NCBI RefSeq assembly: GCF_901000735.1
Contig: NC_081544.1
Coordinates: 25,283,049 to 25,347,048 of the forward strand
Direction: 5' to 3'
Length of the DNA: 64,000 nt
Origin: Corylus avellana
Lineage: Eukaryota; Streptophyta; Magnoliopsida; Fagales; Betulaceae
Made by a program: the position numbers and the translations under genes
Notes under the pieces: generated by a model
Databases searched by the model: none
What the model was told of the DNA's origin: nothing
Seen by the model: the letters and a program-made list of their open reading frames with translations, nothing else
In this document: in pieces, positions 1 through 12,753 of the stretch
Layout: each line of letters opens with the position of its first letter
Position numbering within the stretch: position 1 is the stretch's first letter

Positions 1-984
1 AAAAAAATGACGAAATAACCCTTACTAAAATAAAAACAAAAATACTAAAAATTATTATTTTTTTTTTTCAAAATTTTAAGGGTATTTGTCTTATTGAAAA
101 TTCTATAGGGGTAATTTCATCATTTTGCTAGTATTGGGGGGTACATTGTCATTGTTTTGGTAATTTGGAGGATAAATTGTTGTAATTGATAGTTTGTGGG
201 GTAAATTATCATTGAAGTGGCAGTTTAAAAGGATTAAGTGAACTTTACCCTTTAAACTCTAACTCAAAAAATCTTGGTTCCAACCTTGCCTTTAGCAATG
301 GTGGTGGGCTCCTCGGAAAAACATCCATGCACTCCCACGACTGCTTGAACTTTGTAAGTCATTTATTACTGTATTCCAAACACTTTTTTAAATATAAGTC
401 ATTTAATAGTCGAGGAACTATTTCTTAAAGGACAAAATTTTTTCACAAACCAGCTTTTAAAAGTGACAATGTGACATATTCTTTGCATGTGAAAAGCATA
501 TCCTTTTTCAATAGCTTGTACTACTCACATGCTTTTTAATGGCGTGAACAACACATGTCGTTTTTATAACTTGGTTTGTAAATGTTTCATACAAACCAAT
601 TTTTAAAAAGGAGTAATGCACTAATGCTATACACACTTCCATTCTCATATACCATTGAGTGGCACCCATTCTCGCCATTGAATTTGAGATAAATTATTAT
701 TAAATTTTGATCTAATAGTAAGAGTAGGAGCCACCTAAAGTGAGTGCCTGTAGCATTATACTTTTAAAAGTGACATATGTTAATTGCATGCGAAAAACAT
801 ATATATCACGTGCTTTTTTACTAGCTTAAAAGACATATGTTACCTTTAAAGACTGATTTATAAGAATTTCCCACAAATTTTACAAATAATTTGTAAGAAA
901 TTTGTGTTGTTTGTCAAAACTCCAAACCTTTACATTTATCCCTAATTAAGTAACACTTAGGTGTATTCACACACACGCACAAAA
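1..984. other. Left flank, no gene seen
   Basis: This AT-rich stretch lies only before copy A and has no counterpart before copy B. No convincing coding frame was seen. Positions 60-260 look like one arm of a MITE, with repeated 'ggggtaa' phrases, and a small MITE-like element sits at 622-760. The block repeated in copy B starts at the (TAA)n tract near 985. Confidence 0.6.
622..760. mobile_element. Small MITE-like element with inverted ends
   Basis: The left end (aatgctatacacactt, 623-638) is roughly the reverse complement of the right end (gtgagtgcctgtagcatt, 740-757). About 140 bp, non-coding. The family is not assigned and no clear target duplication was seen. Confidence 0.4.
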
Positions 985-1005
985 ATAATAATAATAATAA
1001 TAATA

Positions 1006-3392
1006 AAGCACTTAGGTTGGTTATATTAAAATTGCCTAATTCAAGCACTTCTTTTTGGGCTACGATTGGTTTAAAAGGCTCATCATGAACTTAGGCCCAC
1101 AAACCTCGTGCTTTACAGACAATGGTCGGAAATAGGAATGACAGGTTACACAGTGTACTCTATAGTGTATAGTCTTCCCCCCTTTTACAAAATTCAAGGT
1201 AGCCTGCTGTCATTTTCATTTAAATATCCCTACGATACCATGTATGAAACTAAAAACTGTTGCTTTATATGAGAAAAGATATCACTAGACCACAAAAATT
1301 ATTTTGATTACAATTGTGTTTTTGGTGGACTAATACTATATCCAAAATTTTAGTAGGAAGGTTTCAATTCATTTGTGATTAATGATATCGGGTTTTATTA
1401 GATGATCATATGATTTTTTTTTTTTTTTTTAACTGTTCTTCGAGAATAACATCTTACAAACATGATTTGCAGATTTGGTTACATTACACATTGGATATAA
1501 AATCTACCATAAGTTCCACTTTAGATAAACCATTAACGGGGGAATAATTGCCCATGACATAGGAATAATGACACAAGCCCACTACATGATAATAATTATA
1601 ATAACTGCATGTCTAATATTTCTTTGTATAATAGTGGCTCATTGCCAGTCCAGTCGTCAGAAGAATTGCTTCAATATTACATATATACCGAAAATAAAAA
1701 GAGATATGGAATCCTAATAGGTGATCGACTAAGCCTATTCTATGAGTGGTGGCTCCAAATCTTTGTAATTATGCACTAGATACTAGGATTTGGCACTACA
1801 AGGCTGCGAATAATTAGTTAATTTAACTTATTGTCACTAGCATTGCAAAATTGTACACATTTTTTTATTCCGAGGAAAAGGACTTTGTTTGGATGAGTTC
1901 AGAGTTCTTATCAGATAAGCCAAACACTTATCAGTAGTGAATCGTAGGTACATTGAGCCTGGCCATAGTTGTAGCCAAAGGCTTCATCATCTATATGAGA
2001 CAGAGACACTAGAGTTTTAAGGTAATGAATCATGTCCTCGACATGTTTATAATGTGAACTCAGAAGTGTTCATCAGGTGAATAAACAAGTAATTAAGATT
2101 GTTACATTTGAGACTGAAATTCATGACGGGGACCCATATCGCCTAACAACTAATTATTTCGTCACTATTCCTTGACTTCATTGAAAAGCACTCTCCATTA
2201 ATATCTTACAGATTTGAATTTCAGGGTATCCACCATAATCCATAACTTTTGTCACCTTTTACAACCTTTTTAATGGATTTGATAGCCTTGGTTTGATGAA
2301 TTATACAGATTCATGTACCAATTACATCCGCAAATAGAGAAAAAGGATGAACCCATTTTAATTTTTTAAGCATATGTTCCTTGTCACTTTTATTCTTGTT
2401 CTTGTTCTTGTTCTTGTTCATTCTCTCCTGAATCTTTATTTTCAGTGTCAATTCAGTGTATTTCTTGTTTCTGGTAAAATCGAATCTCACTTTTCATGGC
2501 AAAGAGAAGTAAAAAACAAAAAATGGATATGCCAACGTATATTCTTCCTTAATATTCAATTATTATATGTTTAACAGCAGCTTCTTTCTTTCTTTCTTTC
2601 TTTTCTTTTTAACATTTATTCTGAATGCATACAACTTTTAGCGTGTACAATGTTACGAAGAAAATCAGGATAGTTTTCCGTCCAAATTTTCTCCGTAGCC
2701 TTATTTGCCGACATGTGTGCTACCTCAATCAACAAATCTTCAATCAACGTACCGTATCTTTGTCACAGTTGGTCTTTAGTTTGAAAAGTATAAATTATCT
2801 TAAGAGCATTACCTTCCGTAATACCATTTCGTGGGCTCGGTCTTTGCCGAATAGTACTCAATTTTAAGCCTCATAGGCTCAATTTTTGTTTTCAAAATTG
2901 AGTTATTGGCAAGAAAAATAACTTTATGCCGTTTTTTTTTTTACTGCTCTGTTTAAAGTCAAATACTATATAATAGCCACAAATCCCACAATTTACCACG
3001 CATAATGGGTTTTAATCCAAAACCTCATGTTCTAAATCGGAGAATTAGTGAACAAGTGCTTAGGATATGAGATCAGATAATGAAAATTAAACATATTAAA
3101 CTTTCCTCTGTTTTCCAAATTATGCGTCGTACTCTCATTGAAGTTAATAGGAAAACTACAACACAAACCATTGAAGCAACTACCTGACATTGTTTAGATT
3201 TTCCACACGGATATTATATCCAACTCACGTAGCAGCATGTTCAAGTCTAATTCAATTGAATTTAGCATGTCCAACTCGCAATTCCAATCTCTTAAACTGT
3301 TGAAATTTTAGGAAGCTTAATAACAAAAGAGAAATATTTATGGGCTTCAAATTTTTTGTCAAGAGATGTGTATCAAATTAATGTGGAGCGAT
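1006..3392. other. Gene-free stretch of copy A (copy B 19010-21392)
   Basis: AT-rich, without a convincing gene. Open frames at 2374-2574 and 2625-2867 are short, low-complexity or domain-free. There is a CTTGTT hexamer repeat near 2395-2420, one unit shorter in copy B, and a CTTT tract at 2584-2602. Nothing with an RNA-gene fold was recognised. Confidence 0.55.
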
Positions 3393-3401
3393 GATTAATT
3401 G

Positions 3402-3901
3402 GGAATAGGTTTCTCTCCAGTCCATAATGAACCGGAGAATATCTAGTTTATGGTTGAAATTTCTTCTTAGAAATCCTACAACCACAAATAGGACACTTGT
3501 CCCACTACAAAAAAAAAAAAAAAAAAAATCAGATAAAAAAAAAACAATAAATAAATTAATAAAAAAAAAATTAAGGGGGCCTGGCCACCCCATCTTGGCC
3601 GGACCACCCCCTAAAAAAAAATGTGGAGCGATGATATATATATATATATATATATATATATCTATCATTTGGCCCTTGGGGGTGGCCGGACCACCTTCAA
3701 GGGCCATTGGGTGACCGAAGCCACCCCCAATCCAACTGGGGTGGTCCAACCACCCTCAATGGTGGCCAGCCACCCTTTAATTTTATATATATATATATAT
3801 GAGACTGATGTCTTATTTATGGCCTCAAGATTTCTTAAAGAGATCTTGACCATTAACTGGATATTCTCCAGTCTAAAATAAACCAGAGAGGATCCTGTTC
3901 C
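3402..3901. mobile_element. TIR element with GC-rich GGGGTGGCC core, copy A
   Basis: The first ~100 bp (ggaataggtttctctccag at the left) are an imperfect reverse complement of the last ~100 bp (right end reads gagaggatcctgttcc). The core holds alternating ggggtggcc / ccacccc palindromes and (TA)n tracts. Flanking 9-mers gattaattg and aattaatta match at 7 of 9 positions, which would fit an old Mutator-like target duplication. No transposase is present. Frames through it are repeat translations. A larger relative lies at 60623-61510. Confidence 0.65.
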
Positions 3902-4311
3902 AATTAATTAATACCCGTAACAATTTTTTTAATTAATTATTTTAATCCTCTCTAATTAATCAGCTTTACACTGGCTTTTTTTTTTTTTTTTTTGAAGCTT
4001 TACACTGGCTTGGTACCTATCTTTTAATAAAAAATTAGTATTTATAATATTTCTCTTAATAAAAATAAAAATAGTTATCCTTATCCGTAACAAGAAACCA
4101 AGTACAAGATTTCAACAGTAACTATTTTTAAGCTAATAGCAGATAGACAAGCATCATACATTTTACATTTTGCATAGGTAACAACTGACAGCAGCAAACA
4201 TACAAACAGATCATTCATGCATATAAATCTTTTTTTTTTTTTTTTTTTTTTCTAATAATAAATTTATTTGTCATTTCTTCTATGTTTTGACACCTCCAAA
4301 CAGAAAATTTT

Positions 4312-4635
4312 AGGGTGTATTTAGAATTGCGATTTCGTAAGAATAATCTGCATTTTTAAAAGATATCGCAAAATGTAAGGCGTTTGACATTGTGATTTAA
4401 AAAGCACTGAATTTAAAATAAGAAAAAAATCTACGATTTCAATAAGTAGGCTAGGGGTGCTTATTTGAAAAAGTGCGAATTTAAACCAAAATATGAATTC
4501 GCATAACAAATATTTAATAAAAAACTACTTTTTAACATATTTTACCAAACGCTTTTGCGATTTTAAAAAGTAACGATTTCAAAAATGCTATTTTTAAAAT
4601 CGCACTTACTAAAATCACAATTCTAAATGGACCCT
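4312..4635. mobile_element. MITE, 'aaatcgca' family, member 1 (copy A)
   Basis: About 325 bp with inverted ends: agggtgtatttagaattgcg at the left and the reverse complement of attctaaatggacccttc at the right. The inside is a run of 'aaatcgc' / 'gcgattt' phrases forming a long imperfect foldback. Non-coding. Related elements lie at 22297-22620, 44445-44784, 51875-52319 and 52358-52686. Confidence 0.7.
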
Positions 4636-6519
4636 TCGTAACAAAGTTATTTTTATTTATTTATTTCTATTCAGATGGACTATTTATTAAAAAAAAAAAA
4701 AAATACGAGGTTTTGTCCTATGCATGTTTTTATAATTAATAAGTTTCTAGATGATGCATGCATCTAGGCCTCATAAAGGGTGGGACATGTGCAATTCACT
4801 CATTTTTCATGCGGCAAGCAATTATTGAGTTATGCCAGATTTGGGGTGGCGCTAGCTCCAACTGAATTTTATGCAAATCAAGTTTCAAACTTTCAACTTC
4901 GACCATGGGAGATGCTTGACTGGTCACTTACAACTCCCCCATTTAAAAGCTTATATTCCCTATTAATATAATAAGGCATATATAATTATGGTCACTATAT
5001 ATATATGATTTTGGCATTTTTGAGAGATATATATATAAGGAGATGATACATTTATTTGTTAGATTTTTGTGAGCGAAGATATAGTTTTTTTTAGATAAAT
5101 AAAAAAAATTATTGTATTAGAGCCATATTACGGTCCTTAATCCCTTTCCCTTTCCCCTTTTATTGCAATATATATATATATATATATATATATGTATAAT
5201 ATTATTGGAAAAAACAAAAAACGAAAAACAAAGACATGCATAGAGGTAGGCCAATATAATATAGTTGGACTCAAACTCATAATTTTAAGCTTTTATATTG
5301 AATGGTATCTCAACATATTATATTATAGACTCACAAACATCTTGTTTATAATATCAATTTTTCTAACAGATGGTATCAATACTGATAGTGGTGTTTGATA
5401 TAGTAGAGTGGTGCAAGTACGGACAAAAAATTGTTAAGTATACATGTGTGAATATAAAAATATTTGACTATGTCGTTCAAAAGATATTGTAAGTGTGAGT
5501 GATTGATATAATATAATTTGACTCATTCAATAGCCAATGAGGGCAAGACATTAACTTTTGGGGGAACACTTCATACAAATTCGAAACGTACCAAATAATT
5601 GAACTTTTAAACAAAAATTGAGAAGGCAACACGTTCACCTCTGTCCCTCTGGCTCTGGCTTGCGAGTTGTGATCAACATGTTTTCTATTTAGATGCTCAT
5701 TAACTTCGTCCAGATCAATCAGCTCCATATCTCGAGCTTCTAAGGTTTTGAATATATATTAAATTTAGGACTAACTTCACTTTACACTCTTAAATTACCA
5801 TACGATTTGATAAGTTTTTCTAAACATCAAAATCTCTTAATTTGAATTATTGAATTTTCAATTGCAGTTAATTTAAACCCTTCTGTTAAATTTAGTAATT
5901 AACTTCTAATGGAAATACAAAAAATAAAAAATAAAAAAATCTCTAAATTTTTGTTTTTATTTATTTTTTAAAATTTAAAATTAAGGATAAATTTGAAATT
6001 TTATAAAAAAATTAGGAGTGTAAACGTCATTGTTTCACTTTTACGTTTAAAATCTAACGAATGAGTTCAAATTGACTGAAATTAAAAATTTTAAATTTTA
6101 AATTAAGAGATTTTAAAATTTAAAACATTTGTCAACTTACTAGATAATTCAAGCCTTTATGAAGTTACTCCTTAAATTTATTATTATTATTTCTCACTTT
6201 CTCTATCACCGAACTACACATGTGGACAAGACGTCAAAACAGGAGTCCAAAGTTTACTGCATGGCCTTGGCCTATATAGGCCTATTGATAAACAATTTGG
6301 ATGAACCCAAAAACCTTCTAGAATGCGCCTTCAACAGTTTCTCCCTTCCCACCGCCTTGATTAATGACAAATTAGAGATAATGATCAAACTCCTCCTTGA
6401 CTTGCGGAAAAAAAAAAAAAAAAAAAAAAAATCTCTCTATTTCAATTGGAATAAGTAATATTTAGTTTTTGTCCAAAAATTAAAATTTATGCATTTAACA
6501 GTTTGGAAAAATAGTTCAA
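4636..6519. other. Gene-free stretch of copy A (copy B 22621-24504)
   Basis: AT-rich with a (TA)n tract at 5168-5193 and several short open frames (4780-4971, 5192-5398, 5477-5728 minus, 6159-6458) that show no domain, signal peptide or codon character. A MITE arm occupies about 5760-6140. The frame at 6159-6458 runs into a poly-A tract and is probably not a gene. Confidence 0.5.
5760..6140. mobile_element. Degenerate 'acttcacttt' MITE (copy A)
   Basis: Begins with ggactaacttcactttacac and contains inverted phrases such as 'aaaatctcttaatttgaa' against 'ttaaattaagagatttt', so it folds back on itself. It resembles the termini of 57836-58790 and 39141-39483. The right end has decayed. Copy B counterpart is at 23745-24125. 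Confidence 0.45.
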
Positions 6520-6615
6520 TGTCCTCAAGAGGCAGCTTAATTAGCTGGGATCACACCTAATAAATTGGAGATTACTAGTTCAAATTTCTCTTTTCCCCTT
6601 AATGTGCCAACATAT
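6520..6615 (+). mobile_element. Possible tRNA-derived SINE head
   Basis: Contains an A-box-like phrase (ttaattagctggg) followed about 35 bp later by a B-box-like phrase (actagttcaaatttc, compare GTTCRANNC). No tail or target duplication could be fixed. The copy-B counterpart is at about 24505-24600. Confidence 0.35.
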
Positions 6616-6892
6616 AAAAAAATAAAAAATAAAATAAATTATATATACTTATAAGAACAAAGATTTAATTTTTTTATTTAAAGAGGTGATATATATTTCT
6701 TTTTAACTTATAATGAAAAATGATATGTTTAAATTTTAAAATTAAATTAAAATAAAGAATTTATGCGCTGGTTACAAGCTAATTAGAGGTAATAATCAAA
6801 CTCCTTCTTGACATACCTTCACCATTTAGATGAACATATTCATTTTAGGGAAAAGTAGGGTATACATACCCCTCAAACTAATATTCTAACTT

Positions 6893-7185
6893 GTAATGTC
6901 CTTCGGTGGTGGTGGTTCAAGAAAATTTTCAGTGGCTAGAAATGTACTAGGAAGAGAGTTTGACTCTCAAAATGAGAATCTTTAATCCTATTAGTATTAG
7001 TCACTTTGAGTTCCACTGATGTCTTGATGGAACTTGGTCAAGCTAAGGCTTCTTAGACGTGAGAGAATGTTTGCGGTTCTCACTGTCTAGGCTCCCTTGT
7101 GCAAGCTTCTAGCGAACATATGCTACTATGGTCACGTCTAGGTAGAATAGCTATAGCTGGTCTCTCCCTCCTACATTTTTTAATT
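6893..7185 (+). mobile_element. SINE-like repeat (copy A)
   Basis: Shares about 290 bp of recognisable similarity with 53996-54285, including 'aagaaaattttca', 'tcccattgatgtc' versus 'ttccactgatgtc', 'cactgtctagg' and 'gctactatg'. The better preserved copy at 54 kb carries a tRNA B-box (gggttcgaatc). A T/A tract follows. Non-coding. Confidence 0.5.
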
Positions 7186-7229
7186 TTTTTTTTTTTTTTA
7201 AAAAAAAAAAACAAGTGTAATGTCATTTC

Positions 7230-7424
7230 TGTTAAATTACCAGTTATCCCGAAAGTTTAAACTGATAGCAAGAGATAAATTTAATCACTTAATCAATAAT
7301 TTAACATTTTCCCTCACGTGTAGGTTCAAACTTCCTTTTAACCTTTGGCTTTGATACCATATTATCTCAAAAGCTTAATCTAATATGAAGAGGTAAATTT
7401 AATCACTTAATCAATACTTTAACA
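7230..7424 (-). mobile_element. Very small TRIM-like LTR remnant (copy A)
   Basis: Two direct repeats (7230-7305 and 7360-7424) share 'aaatttaatcacttaatcaa' and end in 'tttaaca'. The left one begins TGTTAAAT, giving TG..CA termini. Directly before the right repeat is 'ttgatacca', the reverse complement of the initiator-tRNA-Met primer-binding site (TGGTATCAA). An LTR element in minus orientation fits. The whole is only 195 bp with no coding capacity. Copy B has it at 25215-25409. Confidence 0.5.
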
Positions 7425-10280
7425 CTTCTAAACTATAAAAAATTTGCAATGTTTCCCTTTTGTCTGCCAAAAAGACAAGAACACCCATTTGACTCACAGC
7501 AGCAGTTGCAATGAGCTTGTCACCACTTTTATTTTCTTTTTTTATTAATAATAACTTTCGTCATTTTTCAATTTTTCAATTTTTTTTTTATTTTTTTTAT
7601 TATTATTATTATTTTTTTGTAATTTGGGAGATGAACATATTAATAAGTGTGAATTTGAGAAAATATATATACTTTTTCTTAATTTTAATTATGAATCCTG
7701 CTTTTTCAAATAGATGTGACACGAGAGGTGACTCAAGAAAAGCCAAGCGCCAAAAATTAGATTTAGGTTCCGCAAAAAAAATTATAATATATACACTATA
7801 GTTTTTAAAAACTGAAATTAAATTTCAACCGCTGAAAAAGCTAAGCCAAATCCATAGTGCCAAACCCATTTTAAAAAGGAAGGAGAAGCATGCTGTTGTT
7901 CGAGACATTTTAAGAGGATTTTACACAAATTTCACTGAAAATAAATAGGTGGTCCAGGGACCAGAGCACTTTTGGATACTATTGGACAGAAATAAAGCAA
8001 AACAAAAGAAAAAGTGTTGCACGTAATAATCCGACAGCAACACAAAGGAAGGGACATTGTAATGTAATTGTAGTGAAGTAACCAGAAGGCGCATCACGGC
8101 GGCTGGGGAATGATGACCAATTTGACCATTAGACTGGGTTGGTACTCACAAAAGAGCACGGGATCAGGCATCGTCATTTGTCATAATTACCATATTAAAA
8201 ATAAAAATGCGAAATATCCGTGAATGGACCATGTACCATGAATCTACAACCATCTTATTCATGTCTCACCTAACGACTTACTCATATCATATTATATTAT
8301 ATAATCTATATTAATGCATTCCTTCCTATTTTTGGACTTTACTATCTTATCTGGGTTTTAGACCCCTTTTGTGCCGGTAGCAGTGGGGCATTAAGCTATA
8401 TAATCACGTGTTTAAAACAAAAACAAAATTTTAATGTTAATTTCGAAGCAGAAATCACCTCGAAGTTTCGTTTCTGTCTCCATCTTCATTTGTTTTAAAT
8501 AAACAAGGTATTTGTTTGTCCATTTTCTCCATTTCTGTTCTTTGCATTTCAAGTAGAAGGTGGGGATTATTGCATTTATATAATGGGTTTAGTCATGTCT
8601 CATTTCTGATCTTTGGTCACACGGTTGTCAAATTTGAAAAGTTTCATTAAAAAAAAGAAGAAGAAAAAAAAAAACAGGAGGTAAGGTAACCACAGAAATG
8701 CTAATGCCAGCCAAATACTGCCAATTAATTTGACATGATCGATTACACAGACATGGCGAATTGTCAAACCTAATAATAATAAGGTTACTTGCACCGACGT
8801 CGATCGTCTTCTTTCAAGAGAAATGGGCAGCTCTAATATGAATATCTATCACTAGCTGTGTAGTTCTGCATTAAACAAATACTATGGGCTAAAAAGTAAT
8901 TAAGTTTAATGTTGTATGTCGATTGTAATGCGACAAACAATGCTAACTTAAGGTGAAGTTTGTTTTGTCTTATATAATGAATTGGGTGCTTTCACGGAAG
9001 CTCCATCCATTTGAGACCACTGATTTTCAAAGATGCTACCTCTCGGTGATGGACTCGTGGGGGGGGGGAGGGTGGTGGAGAGGAGGAGTGGTTACTCTTA
9101 ATCAAGCAATAGGATCCATTCTTTTTGGAGGACTTTCAAAGTTGAACAAAATCTCCTAGTTTTGATGACTTTGAAACATTTGGTGAGCTTGGAAGGGGGC
9201 CTGTATCTGGACCATTCAACGTCAATTTCTTTTTCTGATTGAAAGCTTGTATGTTTGGGATAATGATTTTATGCAATTCCCGAAGAAAATTCGCCAACGC
9301 ATGGGGGAATTCAAATTAAATGTCATTTTCATTTGGGTTTTGTTTGCGGGTGCAAGATTACGTCGATTCGCAGCTATATACGATTTTACTTAATCATTTC
9401 ACATGAATCCCGCTTTCATGCAAAAAAACAAAAAAGAAAAAGAAAAAGAAAAGGAAAAAGAAAAGGATGGAGATAGATAACCATTTGTTTCAACGAGGCA
9501 CGTGTTATATTACGAACAAAAATCTAAGTTAGAAACTTATCTTTGGTAAGCTCCATCTATGACGGATCGAATCTCTCTAAAACATGAATTGAAGAATGTC
9601 TTGTAGTATAGAAGTCTATAAATCACTCCATCATTCTATCCTTCTGTCCCCATTCTTATGTGGCATATTCTCCAATACCAAAAGTATTTTTTGGTTGTGG
9701 AGAGGATTGGGAGATGAGAGAGAGATGCATGTTGGGGTGATTTATAGAATTACTTTGTAGTAGAACATAAAGTTATACATCTATTACATTATTTAGTTTG
9801 ATACGCCTTAACCAACCTAGGCCCATATTAGCCTAGTAGTGTTATTTCTACGACTGTAAAAGAATTATATCAAACTGCGAGGCACTCAATCATCCCAATT
9901 ACCTAAATTAAGTTTAAACATTGATGTGTTAGCAACTTAATTTATTGGAGAACTTATGTTGGCAACGGTATGGCAGCACCATTCTCCTCACATTACATGG
10001 ATAGTTTACATTTTAATGCTACCTGATCTGTAATAAAGGAAGGGTTAGCGGGACATCTCTTGCTAGAGCCGCTGAACGTGATTCATGAACAAACCACACA
10101 CCACCTATTCGAACGACAACATGTGGTAGGGTCATACAAGAAAATAATGACCTTTGACTTAAAGGGAAAAAAAATCAAAAGTACAAAATAATACTCCTCC
10201 CAACTCCAAACATTTTAGATTGTAATTAGAGCACTCTTAACGCTAATTATTTATCAGGGTATTATAAAGATTCTTAGACG

Positions 10281-10347
10281 GAGGTGGCCGAACCATTCCT
10301 AAATGGCCAAGGGGTGGTTCGGCCACACCCCGTTTGTTCGCCACCCC
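10281..10347. repeat. Short GC-rich palindromic GGGGTGGCC segment (copy A)
   Basis: A 67-bp island (gaggtggccgaaccattc ... ggggtggttcggccac ... cgccacccc) in AT-rich DNA, able to pair with itself. It is the same module type seen in the elements at 3402, 37391, 57836 and 60623, here without obvious TIRs. Copy B has it at about 30078-30144. Confidence 0.55.
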
Positions 10348-10970
10348 CTCTTCCAAATTTTTATTTTTATTTTTTGTTTTTATATATTTATAATTTGTAT
10401 ATCTATATATTTTTATTATATATGACACATGTTATTATATAATTGGATTTGATATGGCATAATATACAGTAGGAACTTATTTGTTATTTTTGCATATCAC
10501 AAATGAGCTCTAAAAATATTTTTATACCATGATTTTGCATTTTTTTTTCCATATTAGTAATAGGGATATTCTTTAATTGTATTCTTACACATATTAATCA
10601 ATATATATCGTTTTTTATTTTTATTTTATATAATTTATGTATAACACAGGTAGTGCATTTTTTTATTTATTTATAAGTACTTTATCTAATTAGTATATTT
10701 CTTTATAAAGTTGGATTTGGTTACACCTACAATTAGATACTTCTCTCTCTATATATATATATATATTTCTTTTGTTACTTCTTTCAATCAGTTTGCTAGC
10801 TTGATTACTAAGAGTCTAAGATGTATCTACTTGGATGTTTCATGCTCTTGAGCTCCTCTTTCCAAATTCAACTTAACTTCATATATGTATTTTCATTTTT
10901 TTTTTTTTAATGAATTGGTACTCATCAATAAAACAAAACTAGAATGCAATAGAGATAAGATGTTTGTAAA

Positions 10971-11181
10971 TGCAATAGAGATATAGTATAAAATTGCTAA
11001 AGGGGGCCATGGCCTACACCAATCCCACCGCCCGCCATCAGTTTTTTGAATTTTCATTTTTGAGTGTGAGGGAAATGTTAATGCACTTTTATACTATATC
11101 TCTATTGTATTCAGTGACAAAACTGGTGGGCGGAGGGGTTGGTGTAGAACATGGCCCCCTTAAGCCTACTTCTAGCAATTT
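10971..11181. repeat. Interleaved inverted repeat a-b-a'-b' (copy A)
   Basis: Segment a (10971-10990) is the reverse complement of a' (11090-11109) with one mismatch. Segment b (10991-11038) is the imperfect reverse complement of b' (11125-11181). The order a-b-a'-b' is not a simple hairpin. The b arms share aagggggccatg and the reverse complement of ggtgggcgg. Copy-B counterpart is at 30771-30981. Confidence 0.7.
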
Positions 11182-11975
11182 TGTTTTGTTAAAAAAAAAA
11201 CACACACACACATTTTAGGTCCTATATTTTTATTTTGACCCCACAATTTTTTTATTTTATTTTATTATTATTATAGTCTAGTCTCCCTAAAATTAACTTC
11301 TAGGTCCGTCGTCTGGCCTGGACTACATTGCTTTTATTGTATTGTACTATATTATATTGTCTTATACCATATTTTTGTTTTTTAGAATGAATGAGTAAAG
11401 TTTTATGTTGTATTATATTGTATTGTATTTTACTGTATTTCATCATTGCATTCCACTGTATAGTCTCTATAGAATATGCATAGTCTCAATTAATAGTATT
11501 ACACTATACTTCTTCGTGGTGCAGTACTCTATAGTAGTCTGACATTATTACTAATAGAACTATTTTATGTATTATTACAATAAAATGTTAGGTATTTTTT
11601 TGGTGTTATGTATCTTTCTGCTTTTGGGTGAATATTAATTTTTTTTAAAAAAATGAAGTAAAAGAAATAGTTAAGTACAATTTTTTTTTTTTTTTTTTTT
11701 TTTAAGAAAATATTATCCACCTAGCTAGGACCAAGAGGATAGCATTCCCTTTGTACATATCAATCAATAACTTATCACTTTCTATTATATTTTTGTAGGA
11801 GTTCCTCCTTTATAATTCTACGGTTATTAGTAGAGCAAGAAGCACATACACTCGTAAAAGTAACCTATTATGAAACAATCTCTCAACATTACAAATTAAT
11901 TTTTGAGAGGTAAAATTATTTATTTACTAAAAAAAATTCACCCCTTGAATTCATGTTAAAATTGTAATGGATGTT

Positions 11976-12753
11976 CATAAGTGCAATTATTCAGGTGTGG
12001 ATTTTTTATGGTTAGTGGAAGAGATATATGAGAAGGGTGGCGCGAAGGAAATGCTTACTGTGTTTGCTCGACAGGCTAAGAGTATTTGGATGAGGTGGAA
12101 TGGGGTGATTCATGGAGAAATGTTCACTGACCTGAATGAACTGGTATGGGTAACAACTCAGGCGCTTGATGGTTTCATACAAGCAAATCTTTTGACTAAT
12201 CAGATTGCTGGGCAGGAACGATTGGCGCCTAGTACACATTAGATAAAACTTGTTGTGGGTTGTTTTAAAGTAAACTAGGACGTTGAGATGGATCGGTCTT
12301 TGGATTGATTTGGTATGGGAATGGTGATACGAGACTCTGATGGACGTTTTGTTGCGGCTCGCACAGTTCCACGGAATGGATGTATAGATCCAACAACAAG
12401 TGAAGCATTGGTATTGTTTCATGCACTAAATTTTTGCAAAGAGTTGGGTTTGTCGTGTATTATACTGGAAGGGGATATGCACAAGTTATTGTGAAAGGGG
12501 TAAATTCTTCCAAAAGGAATTGGAGCAAGTTTGGACACATAATTGAGGATATCCGGATGGTGCTACAGCCTACGGTCTATACCAAGCTAGAGTTGTCAAC
12601 ACGTGAATCGTTTGGTAAATATGACAGCTCATAACTTGGGTAGGTGAAACCCTCAGCTGTTTCTGTGATATTATTGAGAGGGAATTACAAAATCTTTTCA
12701 CTTTGATTTTTCAAGAATGAGAATTCATTAAGTTTCTTTAAAAAAAAAAAAAA
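11976..12753 (+). pseudogene. LINE-derived RNase H retrocopy, dead (copy A)
   Basis: The 18-bp AAAATTGTAATGGATGTT lies on both sides (11958-11975 and 12754-12771), and the insert ends in a poly-A run, so it is a LINE-type retroinsertion. The translation gives the linker found before RNase H in plant LINE ORF2 proteins (KSIWMRWNGVIHGE, 11967-12242), then RNase H-like sequence (GMVIRDSDGRFVAARTVP, then FCKELGLS). In copy A, two extra bases near 12475 (ggggatatgcaca against ggggatgcaca in copy B) shift the frame. A second shift near the end loses the CQHVNRLVNMTAHNLGR tail in both copies. 5'-truncated, no reverse transcriptase, and not expected to make an active enzyme. Confidence 0.8.

Larger units (their letters stand above)
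7425..11957. other. Long gene-free stretch of copy A
   Basis: No convincing gene. Open frames (7511-7801, 8600-8794 minus, 8953-9159, 10994-11218) are low-complexity or repeat-derived. The single target site of the copy-B hAT, catggggg, is at 9300-9307, intact and uninterrupted. A short GC-rich hairpin lies at 10281-10347 and an interleaved inverted repeat at 10971-11181. Copy-B equivalents are 25410-27284 and 29103-31785. Confidence 0.5.

Noticed and set aside
3378..3881. Frames with Ile-Tyr repeats as a repeat protein
   Set aside because: They translate (TA)n microsatellites within a TIR element.
7511..7801. Hydrophobic 96-codon frame as a membrane protein
   Set aside because: Phe/Tyr-rich stretch comes from T-runs and TTA microsatellite, with no family resemblance.
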